64,000 bases of DNA from Toxonevra muliebris. Lineage: Eukaryota > Arthropoda > Insecta > Diptera > Pallopteridae. The DNA is taken from NCBI GenBank assembly GCA_963691655.1, contig OY829326.1, forward strand, positions 81,709,235 through 81,773,234, in the 5' to 3' direction. The translations under genes were made by a program, and so were the position numbers. Positions 1 through 9,485 of the stretch are shown here, piece after piece. Under the pieces are notes generated by a model that was not told the DNA's origin, did no database searches, and was given only the letters and a program-made list of their open reading frames with translations. The stretch's first letter is position 1. Every line of letters starts with the position of its first letter.

Positions 1-526
1 ACAATATTCTGTCCAGAATAACTGTTTTTTTTTTTAAATACGTGTGTTTAAATTTAAATATTAAATTTAAATTAAATTCATACATAAGTATGTACTTATC
101 TACCCTGCAGTGAAACAGCGAACTAGATACAAAAAGATCTAGTTCTGTGGTTGGAATAAATTCACTAGTTCGACAGTTAGTTCCTTATTGAATGCAAAGA
201 TTCACCAGTTGAAACAAAACGATTTTCTTTTTTTCTTAAGCTAGTGCATATTATGGTGACAAGTACATCTGTAGATTCGCCAGTACGAAGTCTTAAATGA
301 TCGGTATGCTGTGTCGTTTTACAAAAACAAAAAAACTTTGCTTCGTAATTGTTCTTCGTCATTTACTGCTATTTTAACAGCTATTGAATTTGTTTTCAAC
401 TAATTTTGCTTGTAATTGTGTAATTTTTGAGCAAGTCGGGCGCAAGAGGTTAAGTGAATTTGTGATAAAAGTGTTGTTGAATTAAAAAAGATTTTGTAAT
501 TTACTGAAGGTGCAATTATTAATAAA
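1..526. other. AT-rich intergenic DNA
   Basis: No supported gene. It contains short runs of the motif GAACTAGT; positions 119-147 form an imperfect palindrome (GAACTAGAT with its complement ATCTAGTTC), and related ACTAGTT motifs recur at about 165-175 and 868-905. The last ~100 bases could be an untranslated leader for the candidate exon that follows. Confidence 0.5.
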
Positions 527-611
527 ATGTTGAACAAAAAGTCCGTAGATAAAAACAATCGTAAAGTACAGCGTATGAACGTAACCCATGGCGCAAATTT
601 GCAGTCTCAAT
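527..611 (+). CDS. Candidate first coding exon, unknown gene
   Basis: A short open frame starts at an ATG at 527 and runs 28 codons (MLNKKSVDKNNRKVQRMNV...) to a plausible donor, CAAT|GTAAAT, at 611/612. Composition is basic and less AT-biased than its surroundings, which is why I list it. I cannot find the following exon before the nucleobindin gene and do not recognise the peptide. It may equally be chance; confidence is low. Confidence 0.15.
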
Positions 612-1017
612 GTAAATATTTATTTATTTATTTGTCATTTATTTAATAATTTATTTATTAATTTACTTTTTGATTTATAAATTTAATCAAATTTCTTACA
701 TGTATTCGTAACTTATTCAAATTCAAGTAATAATATTATTATTATTATGTATCCATCATCTTTTTATAAATGGATCTATTGTATTCTTTTTCTGAGTTGT
801 TATTTTTTTATTAAAAAAAATTGCCATATAATAAATTCGCATTTTATTTTTAGAGGTTAAGGTATTTAAGAACTAGTGCTGAAACTAGTTATTCAAGAAC
901 TAGTGCAAAAACCAAAAAAGTTTGAAGTGATTTGTGTTCATTCTCTCTTTTGCTCAGTGTTCATTTTTCAAAACAACAACAATGTCATTGTTTGACAGCA
1001 AAACATTGATCGAGTAA

Positions 1018-1572
1018 GGCTGATGTTACACGGTCAATGTTTTGCTGTCAATGTTTTCTGTTTTTACTCTCTTTTCATCGTTTTGTTTGATGCCCTGTTA
1101 CACTATCAGTTTTTTGCTGAATGTTATTTTTTAATACTTTTATCTGCAACTATGTTTTTCCATCTAAAAAGTATTTAATTGTATAATGTCGGTGGAAATA
1201 GAAACAAATTATACAAAAAATCTTGAATTTATATATGAAAAACACAGAAAAATAATCTTTAAAATTTGCGAACTATTAAAATAAGCTCCGCCACTTTGTT
1301 GCTTGGCCATTGAATTACCATGTTTTTATAAAAACTATTATCTTAATATTTCTCGTTTTTTACAACCTTGCATTTGAGGGTTGCTAAGAATTTCATTTGA
1401 AACTTTTTGTATGGCGAAATTCTGCATTTCAGACTCATTTCAACGAAATGTTAAATTTGCCAGAAATGCACTCTCGTGTGTCCGCACTATAACAGGGCAT
1501 CAAACAAAATGATGAAAAGAGAGTAAAAACAGAAAACATTGACAGCAAAACATTGACCGCGTAACATAAGCC
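1018..1572. mobile_element. Harbinger-like MITE, 83-bp inverted repeats
   Basis: A 555-bp element with long terminal inverted repeats: 1018-1100 matches the reverse complement of 1490-1572 with only a few mismatches (ends GGCTGATGTTAC / GGCTTATGTTAC). It is flanked by the 3-bp direct repeat TAA at 1015-1017 and 1573-1575, the target-site type of the PIF/Harbinger superfamily. There is no transposase frame. The sequence just inside the right arm (about 1440-1489, ...GTGTCCGCACTATA) resembles the end of another short element at 61957-61973, so the interior may include a second family. Just left of the element (about 993-1014) lies a partial copy of its own right arm. Confidence 0.8.
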
Positions 1573-1575
1573 TAA

Positions 1576-2317
1576 GAAACACTTAATATTGTTGTATCCA
1601 TTTTTATTTAAAAATATTAATTTTGATTGAATTTTTTATTTCTTATATTTTATTCTTATTTGTCGCGCCTTGCTTTTGCTTTCTTATTGGAAAAAATAAA
1701 CAGTTTTCATTTAAAATTTAACTTTTCTTTTTTTAATCTATTTATTTTTATTCAATAAGCTGATTTCACTTTTCTTTTGTTTATTTTTATTTAATAAAAT
1801 GTTAAAATGTTCTTCGCAGCACAAAGTATTTTTCGAATGACAAAGTAAAAGCAGAATTGCCTAAGAAACCTAGAAATCTTGCTGTGTGGAAAAGCAAGTG
1901 ACAGTCCTAAAGAGAATTGGAAACTTGCCGTGTGGAGAAGGAGACTAAGCAATAGAAAAGTAGTTAGTATTCTAATTTTTGTAAAGTGGTAAAATGTTCT
2001 GTCGTTGCCGCGTTCATTGTGTTCAAGTCGCAGTCAAGACGACATTCGCTGCAGACGTCATTTTGTCGTCGTGTTGTAGTGTTGCTGTCGCATCCGTTAT
2101 GTTCTGAGCATAACTGTTTACTTATTTCTTTATTTTTTTACGAAGAGTGCGAGTAAACGAGTGACACGTCAGAATTTTCTTGAAAAATCCCTCAGTTTCT
2201 GTAAAATTATTTGCACAATTGTTATTAAATTTTTTTATTATCATTTCATAACATTTCACAGTTGATTAAATAAGACATACGTATCTTGGCGATAGGCGAT
2301 TTCCATCACAATACGAA
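1576..2317 (+). promoter_or_regulatory. Upstream region and probable leader of nucleobindin
   Basis: No open frame of note. From about 1985 the sequence becomes richer in CG and GTCG words than the surrounding DNA, as is usual around fly promoters and leaders. A possible acceptor (TTTCACAG at about 2254-2261) suggests a leader intron. No clear TATA box was found, so the transcription start is unknown. Confidence 0.35.
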
Positions 2318-4377
2318 ATGGCTTCTAGAAAACAATTGACGTTTTTGGCTTTGATGCTAGTATTCGCATTGGCAACAGCATTGCCTGTGACCAAAACTAA
2401 AAAGGATCCAAAGGAAGAGAACAGTACGCCAGCTACGCCTGATGTAGAGACATCGCTGGAATATGAACGTTATTTGAAAGAGGTCGTAGAGGCGCTCGAA
2501 AGTGACCCTGAATTCCGTAAAAAGCTTGACAAGGCACCAGAGGCTGATATACGGGTAAGTTGCTGGCACTGCTTTAAATGTGTCCCGCGTGCATTCCACT
2601 ACTTTTGCTCTTTTTATGCAGAGTGGTAAGATCGCACAAGAATTGGACTACGTCAATCACCACGTACGCACCAAGTTGGATGAAATTAAACGACGGGAAA
2701 TCGATAGACTGCGTGAACTTGCTAACCAAGAATATGAACTATCCAATCATATCGATCGAAAACATTTGAAAATTTCGCAACATCTTGATCATGACAACGA
2801 GCATACCTTTGAAATTGAAGATCTACGTAAGTTGATCAAGAAAACTTCCGATGATTTAGCAGAATCGGATCGCAAACGTCGCTCTGAGTTCAAAGAATAT
2901 GAAATGCAAAAAGAATTCGAAAAAGAAGCCAAACTGAAGGAAATGGACGAAGAGCATCGAAAGAAATTTGAAGAAGAGCAAAAGGAGCAGGAGACGAAGC
3001 ACAAGAAACACGAAAAAGTGCATCATCCAGGCAATAAGGCACAACTGGAGGACGTGTGGGAAAAACAGGATCACATGGATAAGCAAGACTTTGATCCACA
3101 TACGTTCTTTATGATGCATGGTAAGTGTTGAGATCATTTTGTAATTAATTTAAAAAGTGGTATCGTAATAAAAATTTCGGAAATAGATGTGGATGGCAAC
3201 GGTTTTTGGGATGAAACCGAGGTAAAAGCTCTCTTCATTAAAGAACTTGATAAAGTGTATCAATCGGGTCTCCCTGAGGATGATATGCGTGAACGAGCCG
3301 AGGAAATGGAACGAATGCGTGAACATGTTTTTGAAGAGACAGACACCAATCATGACGGTCTTATAAGTTTCCAAGAGTTCTTGGAGCAAACCAAGCGTGA
3401 AGACTTTACAAAAGATCCTGATTGGGAAACTGTCGACGAGCAACCACAATACACTCATGAAGAATATTTGGAGTTTGAACGACGAAGGCAGGAGGAAATT
3501 CAGCGTATGGTTGCACAAGGATTGGTAAATGAAATTTATACATATTTGTGAAATGTGAAACTATTTTTAATAATTTCTTTTCAAATTGTAGTTGCCACCT
3601 CATCCCAATATGCCACAGGGCTATTATCCGAATGGAGTACATGATGCTTATCAAACTGGTGAGCAACAGCATCATCCGTCGGGTTATCCTCAGCAGCAAC
3701 AACCACAGATGCATTATCAAAACCCACAACAACAACATCAACAGCAACAACAGCAATATCATCAGCAACAACAACAGTACCAGCAACAACAAAACCAACA
3801 GCAATATCAAGGTCAACAAGTCCATTTAAATCAAAAACAGGTGTATGAAACTGTACAGGGTCAAGCGCCGCAACAGCAATATCAACAACCTTCACAACAG
3901 CAGCAGCAACAATATCAACAACCTTCACAACAACAATATCAACAACCTCCTCAACAACAGCAGCAACCTATTCAACAAGCTCCCCAACAACAACAGCAAC
4001 CCATACAACAAGCTGCCCAGCAACCTCAAGTACAACAACAAGTCCCACAACAGCCAATCCAGAAACAACAGCAGCAAGTTCCACTACAACCAATCCAGAA
4101 ACAACAACAAATTCCGCAACAGCAACAGTACCAGCAAGTTCCACAGCAGCAGCAGCAAGTTCCACAGCAGCAGCAGCAAGTTCCACAACAGCAGCAGCAA
4201 GTTCCACAACAGCAGCAGCAAGTTCCACAACAGCAGCAGCAAGTTCCACAACAGCAGCAACAAGTACCGCAGCAGCAACTGCCTGTTCAACAGCAACAAC
4301 AATTCCCTCAAGCTGCTCCTGTTCAACAACAACAAAAATTTCCACAACAACAACAAAACATTCCACCTAAACATTAA
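2318..4377 (+). CDS. NUCB1: Nucleobindin (EF-hand, polyQ tail), 4 exons
   Basis: Complete gene of 619 codons. Exons: 2318-2554, 2622-3120, 3187-3524, 3592-4377, all joined by GT-AG introns in frame. Residues 1-22 are a signal peptide (MASRKQLTFLALMLVFALAT). Residues ~80-240 are charged and helical (SGKIAQELDYVNHHV...), followed by two EF-hands: loop D246-E257 (DVDGNGFWDETE) and loop D298-E309 (DTNHDGLISFQE), both with the calcium-binding acidic positions present. Nucleobindins are secretory-pathway/Golgi calcium-binding proteins that also contact G-alpha subunits; that role is family knowledge. From about residue 390 to the end the protein is almost pure glutamine/proline, longer than I expect for relatives. 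Exon 1/2, 2/3 and 3/4 junctions were chosen because they restore the family sequence (SGKIAQEL, MMHDVDGNG). The start has no competing upstream in-frame ATG. Confidence 0.93.
4138..4263 (+). repeat. 21-bp coding minisatellite (VPQQQQQ)6
   Basis: Six consecutive 21-base units, consensus GTTCCACARCAGCAGCAGCAA, each encoding VPQQQQQ, followed by a degenerate seventh unit. It lies within a longer CAA/CAG tract (about 3700-4360). The unit length is a multiple of three, so copy-number changes would keep the reading frame. Likely length-polymorphic. Confidence 0.9.
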
Positions 4378-4785
4378 ATCAACATCTTTTCAAACTTCCA
4401 TGTTTTTTATATTCATGCAATTATTTTTAAAAAAATCTTTCTTTCCGAAAGAGACTCATGACAATTGTCCCCGCATACTTCATGAAAACTCTAAATGACA
4501 CTGACTGGCACAAACATGGATGGGACTTTAAATTCTATTGACTTCACTCTAATGTAAATTAATATTGTAAATTAATATCAAATACATTCGCATTATCTTT
4601 AATTATTAAATTATTCTCTACAAATATATAATTGAGGCATTTGAATGCTTTTAGCATTTTCATATTGTATTCTGATTGATTTGATCGTTATGTCTGTTTT
4701 CTTTTTCTATGTAAACGAAACTTTTTTGTATATTTATGTATTTTTATATGTAATTTATATATTGTACGATCTTAAAAACACAAAA

Positions 4786-4791
4786 AATAAA
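4786..4791 (+). terminator. Polyadenylation signal AATAAA for nucleobindin
   Basis: AATAAA about 410 bases after the nucleobindin stop codon. It is the best-placed signal in the AT-rich 3' flank; a transcript end at roughly 4805-4820 would follow. Other A/T-rich hexamers exist, so this is a candidate. Confidence 0.5.
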
Positions 4792-4880
4792 AACAAAAGT
4801 TCTGGTGCAATCGAATTGAAATTGTAGTTTGCTGGTGCCTTAGATAGTTAGCTCGAAAAAAGAGAACATGCTTTTAAATC

Positions 4881-7066
4881 AGGTTAGGTTAGAGTGGCTG
4901 TCTATAGTAGAACATATTTAGGCTAATGAGGCCCATTATAATATCACGTGGGCTGTTTCATAGTTACCCTAATCTTCATTAAGCATTTGTGGTTGACTAA
5001 ACTTCAGGATCCCTGTTGTCATCAGATTCAAGGTAAGTAAAATAGATAAAGATGAGTTTAACCGATTTGTAGTTTTGATAAACTTATCAAAATCCCCTCT
5101 CCACCTATTCCTGTCTGGTAGGAATGATAAACTTCTTATTAAAAGGGGTTTGCTATAGTGTAGTCGATATTATTGGAAATTCAGCTGCTAGTATCTAGTA
5201 GTATGCTAGAATGCCAATAACTAAAGTGAGCCCATAGAGAGACTGTCCTGAGTGCCCATGTTATCAGTAGACACGCCATTATCTGCACCTTAGCCAATTG
5301 CTTGCAGTGGACATTCATTTCAAGAGATGTTCACCGAATCATTACACCATAAAGCAGTATAGGTCTGAGTACAGCTCTATAAAATCAGAGGACTGCTTTA
5401 GGTTGCAAACCCCATCTACTTCCTATGGCTCCGTTGGAGGAACAGAGCGTGACTGAGAATTTCCGCACCCCGTCTAGAATGCATTGTTTCCTGTTTAGTT
5501 TCTCGTCTAGTATGAGGTCTAAGTATTTGGCTTACTCTACAGGTAACAATGGGACACCCTATTGTTTTAGCATCTGAACCGAAGCGTTTTTGTATTGTAT
5601 TAGAGAGGGTTATGAATTTGTACCGCGACCTATAAGATCTATTCTATCTAGTCTGATTTGCCTAGAGTGCCTCATCTAGTCCGGTCTCTCTCAAGAATTT
5701 TAGTAATGCGCCCGGACCTATGGATGCTAGTTCTGTGCTGGGCACTTGGTACATACCCAAATATTTCATTCTTTTGTGGATCAGTGTTCCACACTGAGCT
5801 AAAATGTGTTCTGATGATTCATCTTCCTCATTACAAAACCTACACATTGAGCTTTCCTCAACTCCTATTTTGCAAAGGTGTTCTCTGAGCCCGCAGTGCC
5901 GTCAGAATACCAGCTAATATACGCAGACTGTTTTTGTTGAGACTAATGCAAAATGCGTATCTATTCTTGTTATAGTTACCTAGAAGCGTTTTGGATTGCG
6001 TTAGTCCCGGTAGATTATTAAAGAGTTCTTGCCTCTTGTTCTTCTCTTCCAGCCTGAGTACTTCCCTGATTACGCTATCTCCTATTTCGCAGAAGAGTTC
6101 AGGTCCCACGAAAGTGGTCGCTGCTCCCTTTCTAGCAAGCTCGTCTGCCTGCTCATTGCCCTCTACAATACAATACCGAAGCGTTGGCCAAAGTAAATTC
6201 TTTGTGGTGCATCAACTTTTAAATCTGATGGACTGATTGTACCTTGTCGGTACCATTGTCACCTTTTCGGTACCAGTTACACCGGGTCACAAGATTAATT
6301 TTTGAGATTTTTTAAAAACTATCCAATCAATTTTTTTTTGGAAAAAGAATTGATGGTTCTTTAATTTCAATTAAAAGAATTTATAAATATTTTTTTTTTA
6401 TAACGGTACTGTTACGGATCAAAGTGAAAAAATTGTTTTTTTTTTTGCTACTTTTCAATCGTCACCGGTGACCCTAAGATCGAAAAGGTTAAGTGAAAAA
6501 TTAATACTAAGTTACTTTATCTTTAAAGAAATATCTAGTAAAAATACACCAAAAAAAGTTCGAAAAAATCCCATTGAAAGCCATAGGGTCACCGGTGACC
6601 CATGAAACTTCTGGCCTTCAGAGGAGCAAAATGTGTGTTTTGGTCAAAAATTGTAATAAGAAATTAGGGTCAGAGAATACAAATTCGGATTCGGTTTTGC
6701 GCTATCTCCTCTGGTTTCCCTACGGCCCCGAAAGGGTTACGAATGAAGACGACCCTTACCTCTCACCATTTGAGTGGAATGTATGAGAGGCTTAAACAGG
6801 CTTTGAAAATAATTTCTCGCCAAGGTAGTTTTATGTCAAAAGCTATTTGGAGCTCAGCTGGAATTATATTGCATGGTCCCGTCGACTTAAATGATTTAAA
6901 ACTTTGAATAGCCCGCTTTATTCTATCGTCAGTAATTAAAAGGTTGTCTAAGTTAGTGGAGGTTGAGAAATGGGTATTCACCAATACCTCCAAAGTTTCT
7001 GAACAAGATTGCCCATTGACCATTTGGTTTTTGTAGCTATACGTAGCTGAGTGTGGTAGAGGCAGA
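4881..7066 (-). mobile_element. Decayed LINE (RNase H-bearing, I/LOA/Jockey-like)
   Basis: Read on the minus strand it contains, in order, a piece N-terminal to the reverse transcriptase (about 7023-6763: ITDDRIKRAIQSFKSFKSTGP), then after an interruption the end of an RNase H domain (about 6170-6110: VEGNEQADELARKGA) and a C-terminal Cys/His knuckle (5847-5662: CRFCNEEDESSEHILAQC). Nearly all of the reverse transcriptase core is missing. The 3' end at 4881-4902 reads AGGTTAGGTT on the plus strand, a TTAGG-type tail shared with the SINE at 18 kb. Stops and frameshifts throughout mean it is dead. Confidence 0.75.
6232..6785. other. Foreign insertion inside the LINE
   Basis: Between the RNase H remnant and the pre-RT remnant sits ~550 bp with no LINE similarity. 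It has repeated GGTCACCGGTGACC-type words (for example the palindrome GGGTCACCGGTGACCC at 6586-6601) and GGTACC motifs near 6250-6275. I could not identify terminal repeats, so it may be an insertion or replacement by deletion/recombination. Confidence 0.4.
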
Positions 7067-7189
7067 TTTTAAAAATATTGCTAGTGAAGTTCCTTCAAGA
7101 CTGCCTATGGGATTTTCTAACTTCTCATTTGGAGGGTCTGTGCATATGTATAGTGTAACATCACCATACAATCGGTGGCCACAACTAGA

Positions 7190-7615
7190 AAAAACTGTTA
7201 TAGAGTAATAAAATTTTGCACATAAGGCTATATTGCCTTTAAAAACATATAGTCAAAAAATTAACCCAATCCGACCACGGCCACGCCCACCTCCTATATA
7301 AATAGAATAATTAAAAAGCCGCATCTTCGAACATATGTGAAATATATCGCTGAGATTTCGCATATATGAATTTTTTGCCTATAAAAACATGTGGTGCAAA
7401 AATAAACCTAATCCCGCCACTGCCATGCCAACCTCCCGTATAATCTTATAAATTAAAAGGCTATAATTTAAACATTATGTGAGATATGACTATAAAAATC
7501 TGTTGTTATTTGGATATTTTTTTTTATTTTATACTTATAAACATTGCAAAAAGTAGGTATAATCCGATTGCTGCCATTCCCATTTTCCAAGCAAATATGT
7601 AAAAAAAAATGGATG
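7190..7615. repeat. Three degenerate ~150-bp tandem units
   Basis: The phrase 'CCACGCCCACCTCC' at about 7272 recurs as 'CCATGCCAACCTCC' near 7422 and 'CCATTCCCATTTTCC' near 7575, each preceded by similar text about cattle-like AATCCG/AATCCC words and followed by AT-rich sequence with AAAGGC and a GAGAT(T)T motif. Spacing is close to 150 bp. This is the diverged tail-to-head structure of an old tandem repeat; no coding content. Confidence 0.55.
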
Positions 7616-8061
7616 TGTGCAAGGCACGCAAGATATTTGATGTGTAAACAGTTAAGCCAACTGAATGCCATATACATAAGCCATATCGCCATATATAGGG
7701 ATTTGATGTATAATCTATATGCTTAGGTAAATAATTCAAATAAAAACAATTCTTTTATAAACTTAAAAATTTATTAGATATCATTATCTTTTCTATATAA
7801 TAGCCTAATTCACTATAAATTGCAAATGGTCTTGCATCGTTGCAAATGCAAATTTTTTTCCATATCGCATATATTTGTTGTTGTGATAGCAAAAATATTT
7901 TGCAATTGCACCAAATCGTAGTTGCATTATTTTTCTTTTACTCAATGCATCGGGCACGATATGTTCGCATATACACAGCTGTAATTGCATCTTTTTTTCC
8001 GCGCTTTAAGTTTTTCTTCCTGTCGATTTGAAATTTTATTAGATGTGAAAATTTTACATAA
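7616..8061. other. Intergenic DNA, nothing recognised
   Basis: AT-rich with several short chance frames. I see no gene, terminal repeat or RNA structure here beyond weak CATATATG-like words. Confidence 0.5.
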
Positions 8062-8137
8062 CGTCGCCTGAGAATTGATTTGGCGTATATGTATATGAAT
8101 TTGTACACACATACGCTAAATCAATTCTCAGGCGACG
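8062..8137. repeat. 76-bp foldback element, copy 1
   Basis: CGTCGCCTGAGAATTGATTT at the left is almost perfectly complementary to AAATCAATTCTCAGGCGACG at the right, and the pairing continues through GGCGTATATG/CATACGC; a ~15-base loop remains. A second, more diverged copy lies at 27161-27228. A very short MITE or foldback unit is the simplest reading. Confidence 0.8.
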
Positions 8138-8158
8138 ATAAGTGCTTTCCTCATTTAA

Positions 8159-8363
8159 CCTTAGAAAGGCAACAGGAGTGACCAGTCACCCCACTACTTT
8201 TTAAAAGCACCGCAAAGAGATTTGCCTTAACTGCATTTACTAAAAATAAGAAACAATGTATTTTTATTGAAGTAAATTAGTGATTTTATAAGAAATAAAT
8301 TTGATTTTTTCTGTTTAACATATTTGCTATTTACATAGATAAAAAAGTGTTGCCTTTCTAAGG
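8159..8363. mobile_element. piggyBac-like MITE, TTAA-flanked
   Basis: A 205-bp element with perfect 16-bp inverted ends CCTTAGAAAGGCAACA, flanked by TTAA at 8155-8158 and 8364-8367. TTAA duplication and a CCYTAGAAAG terminus are the hallmark of the piggyBac superfamily. No coding capacity. Confidence 0.85.
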
Positions 8364-8367
8364 TTAA

Positions 8368-9008
8368 TGCACAAAGCAAAATTTGTATAATGCCGTGGTT
8401 TGCTATCGTCATCACTGCATTTTGTTTATACATTTATTAAAACCTAGATTCCTTATTACTTATCATTTTGTATTGTTTTTATATTTTAAAAAATATTTCA
8501 TTTTAATGCATGTGTTTGCTACGTCGACTTCTCTGCTTGTTTGGTATAGTCGATCTCTATACGTTTAACACCAACAAATAATTCTGCCACAAATAAATGA
8601 TCACATGCATTTTGTTTTCGTATGTGCATATATGTGTGAGTAAATTGATCGAAACATAAACAAACAAACTCCGCTCGTATTTTAATTTCTCCCTCTCTTC
8701 TTCTCTTCTCTTTGTTGTTTAGAGTAGCACAGTCATGCCGCGCAGTAGTGTGAGCGAGAGGGGAACTGGACGTTACAGTTATCTTACATCTTACGATACA
8801 GTTATTCTTACATTTTACACATTTTAAATTTTGCCCATACCGTGAGCTAAAATGTTTACACATCAAAAAAGGAGTCGATGGAAGCAACTAAAATTTTTAA
8901 CAATTATTCTACATACTTGCGTCAATATTTTCGTTTGAATAACAAAAAGGAGTTTTTTGGTTTTTTTTTTACTCTACCAAACTTTTTAGTTACAATTTAT
9001 TTTTATAT
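8368..9008. other. Intergenic DNA, nothing recognised
   Basis: Contains a pyrimidine-rich stretch (about 8685-8712, CTCCCTCTCTTCTTCTCTTC) and otherwise AT-rich sequence. The minus-strand frame covering 8519-8887 shows no recognisable domain and I do not support it. Confidence 0.45.
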
Positions 9009-9016
9009 TATTTACC

Positions 9017-9477
9017 ATGGTAGAAATATTTAGAGGTAGATGCATTTTTTCAAAAAGTAGCCATTTTGTATTTTTGACAAGTAAGAGGAACATTTTAGAG
9101 GAGCATATTTTTAAATGGATAGAAAAGAGTGAGTTAATAGTAGATTATTAATACTACTTTTATTACTTAGTACTAAATTATAAATTTTATTTATAATAAA
9201 AAACGTATAAATAATGTTATTAAAATTAGTTTTCTTTATTAGGAAATACCTTGAAAATGTTAAGAGTTAAAATAGTATAAAAAGCAACAACTAATTCTCC
9301 CTAAATTCATGCAATACTATGCAAATTATTTTCTTATAAATTCTCACCTAAAAATTTAACTATGAAAATACAACTCTGTTGCAAAAAGAAGAATGAAGAA
9401 GAACAAATGTTTTCCCAATTGTCAAAGTTCCTCTTATTTGCCAAAGTGCATCTACCTTCTTAATTCTTCTGCCATGC
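9017..9477. mobile_element. hAT-like MITE, copy A (8-bp TSD)
   Basis: A 461-bp element with ends ATGGTAGAAATATTTAGAGG (left) and the complement of ...CTTCTGCCATGC (right), flanked by an exact 8-bp duplication TATTTACC at 9009-9016 and 9478-9485. Eight-base duplications typify hAT elements. Two related copies occur at 33328-33753 and 34510-35472. It is non-coding. Confidence 0.8.
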
Positions 9478-9485
9478 TATTTACC

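Noticed and set aside
3968..4374. Long minus-strand frames opposite the nucleobindin polyQ tail
   Set aside because: Antisense shadow of CAA/CAG codons giving artificial valine/leucine-rich peptides.
8519..8887. 122-codon minus-strand frame
   Set aside because: Composition follows a pyrimidine tract; no recognisable motif or gene context.
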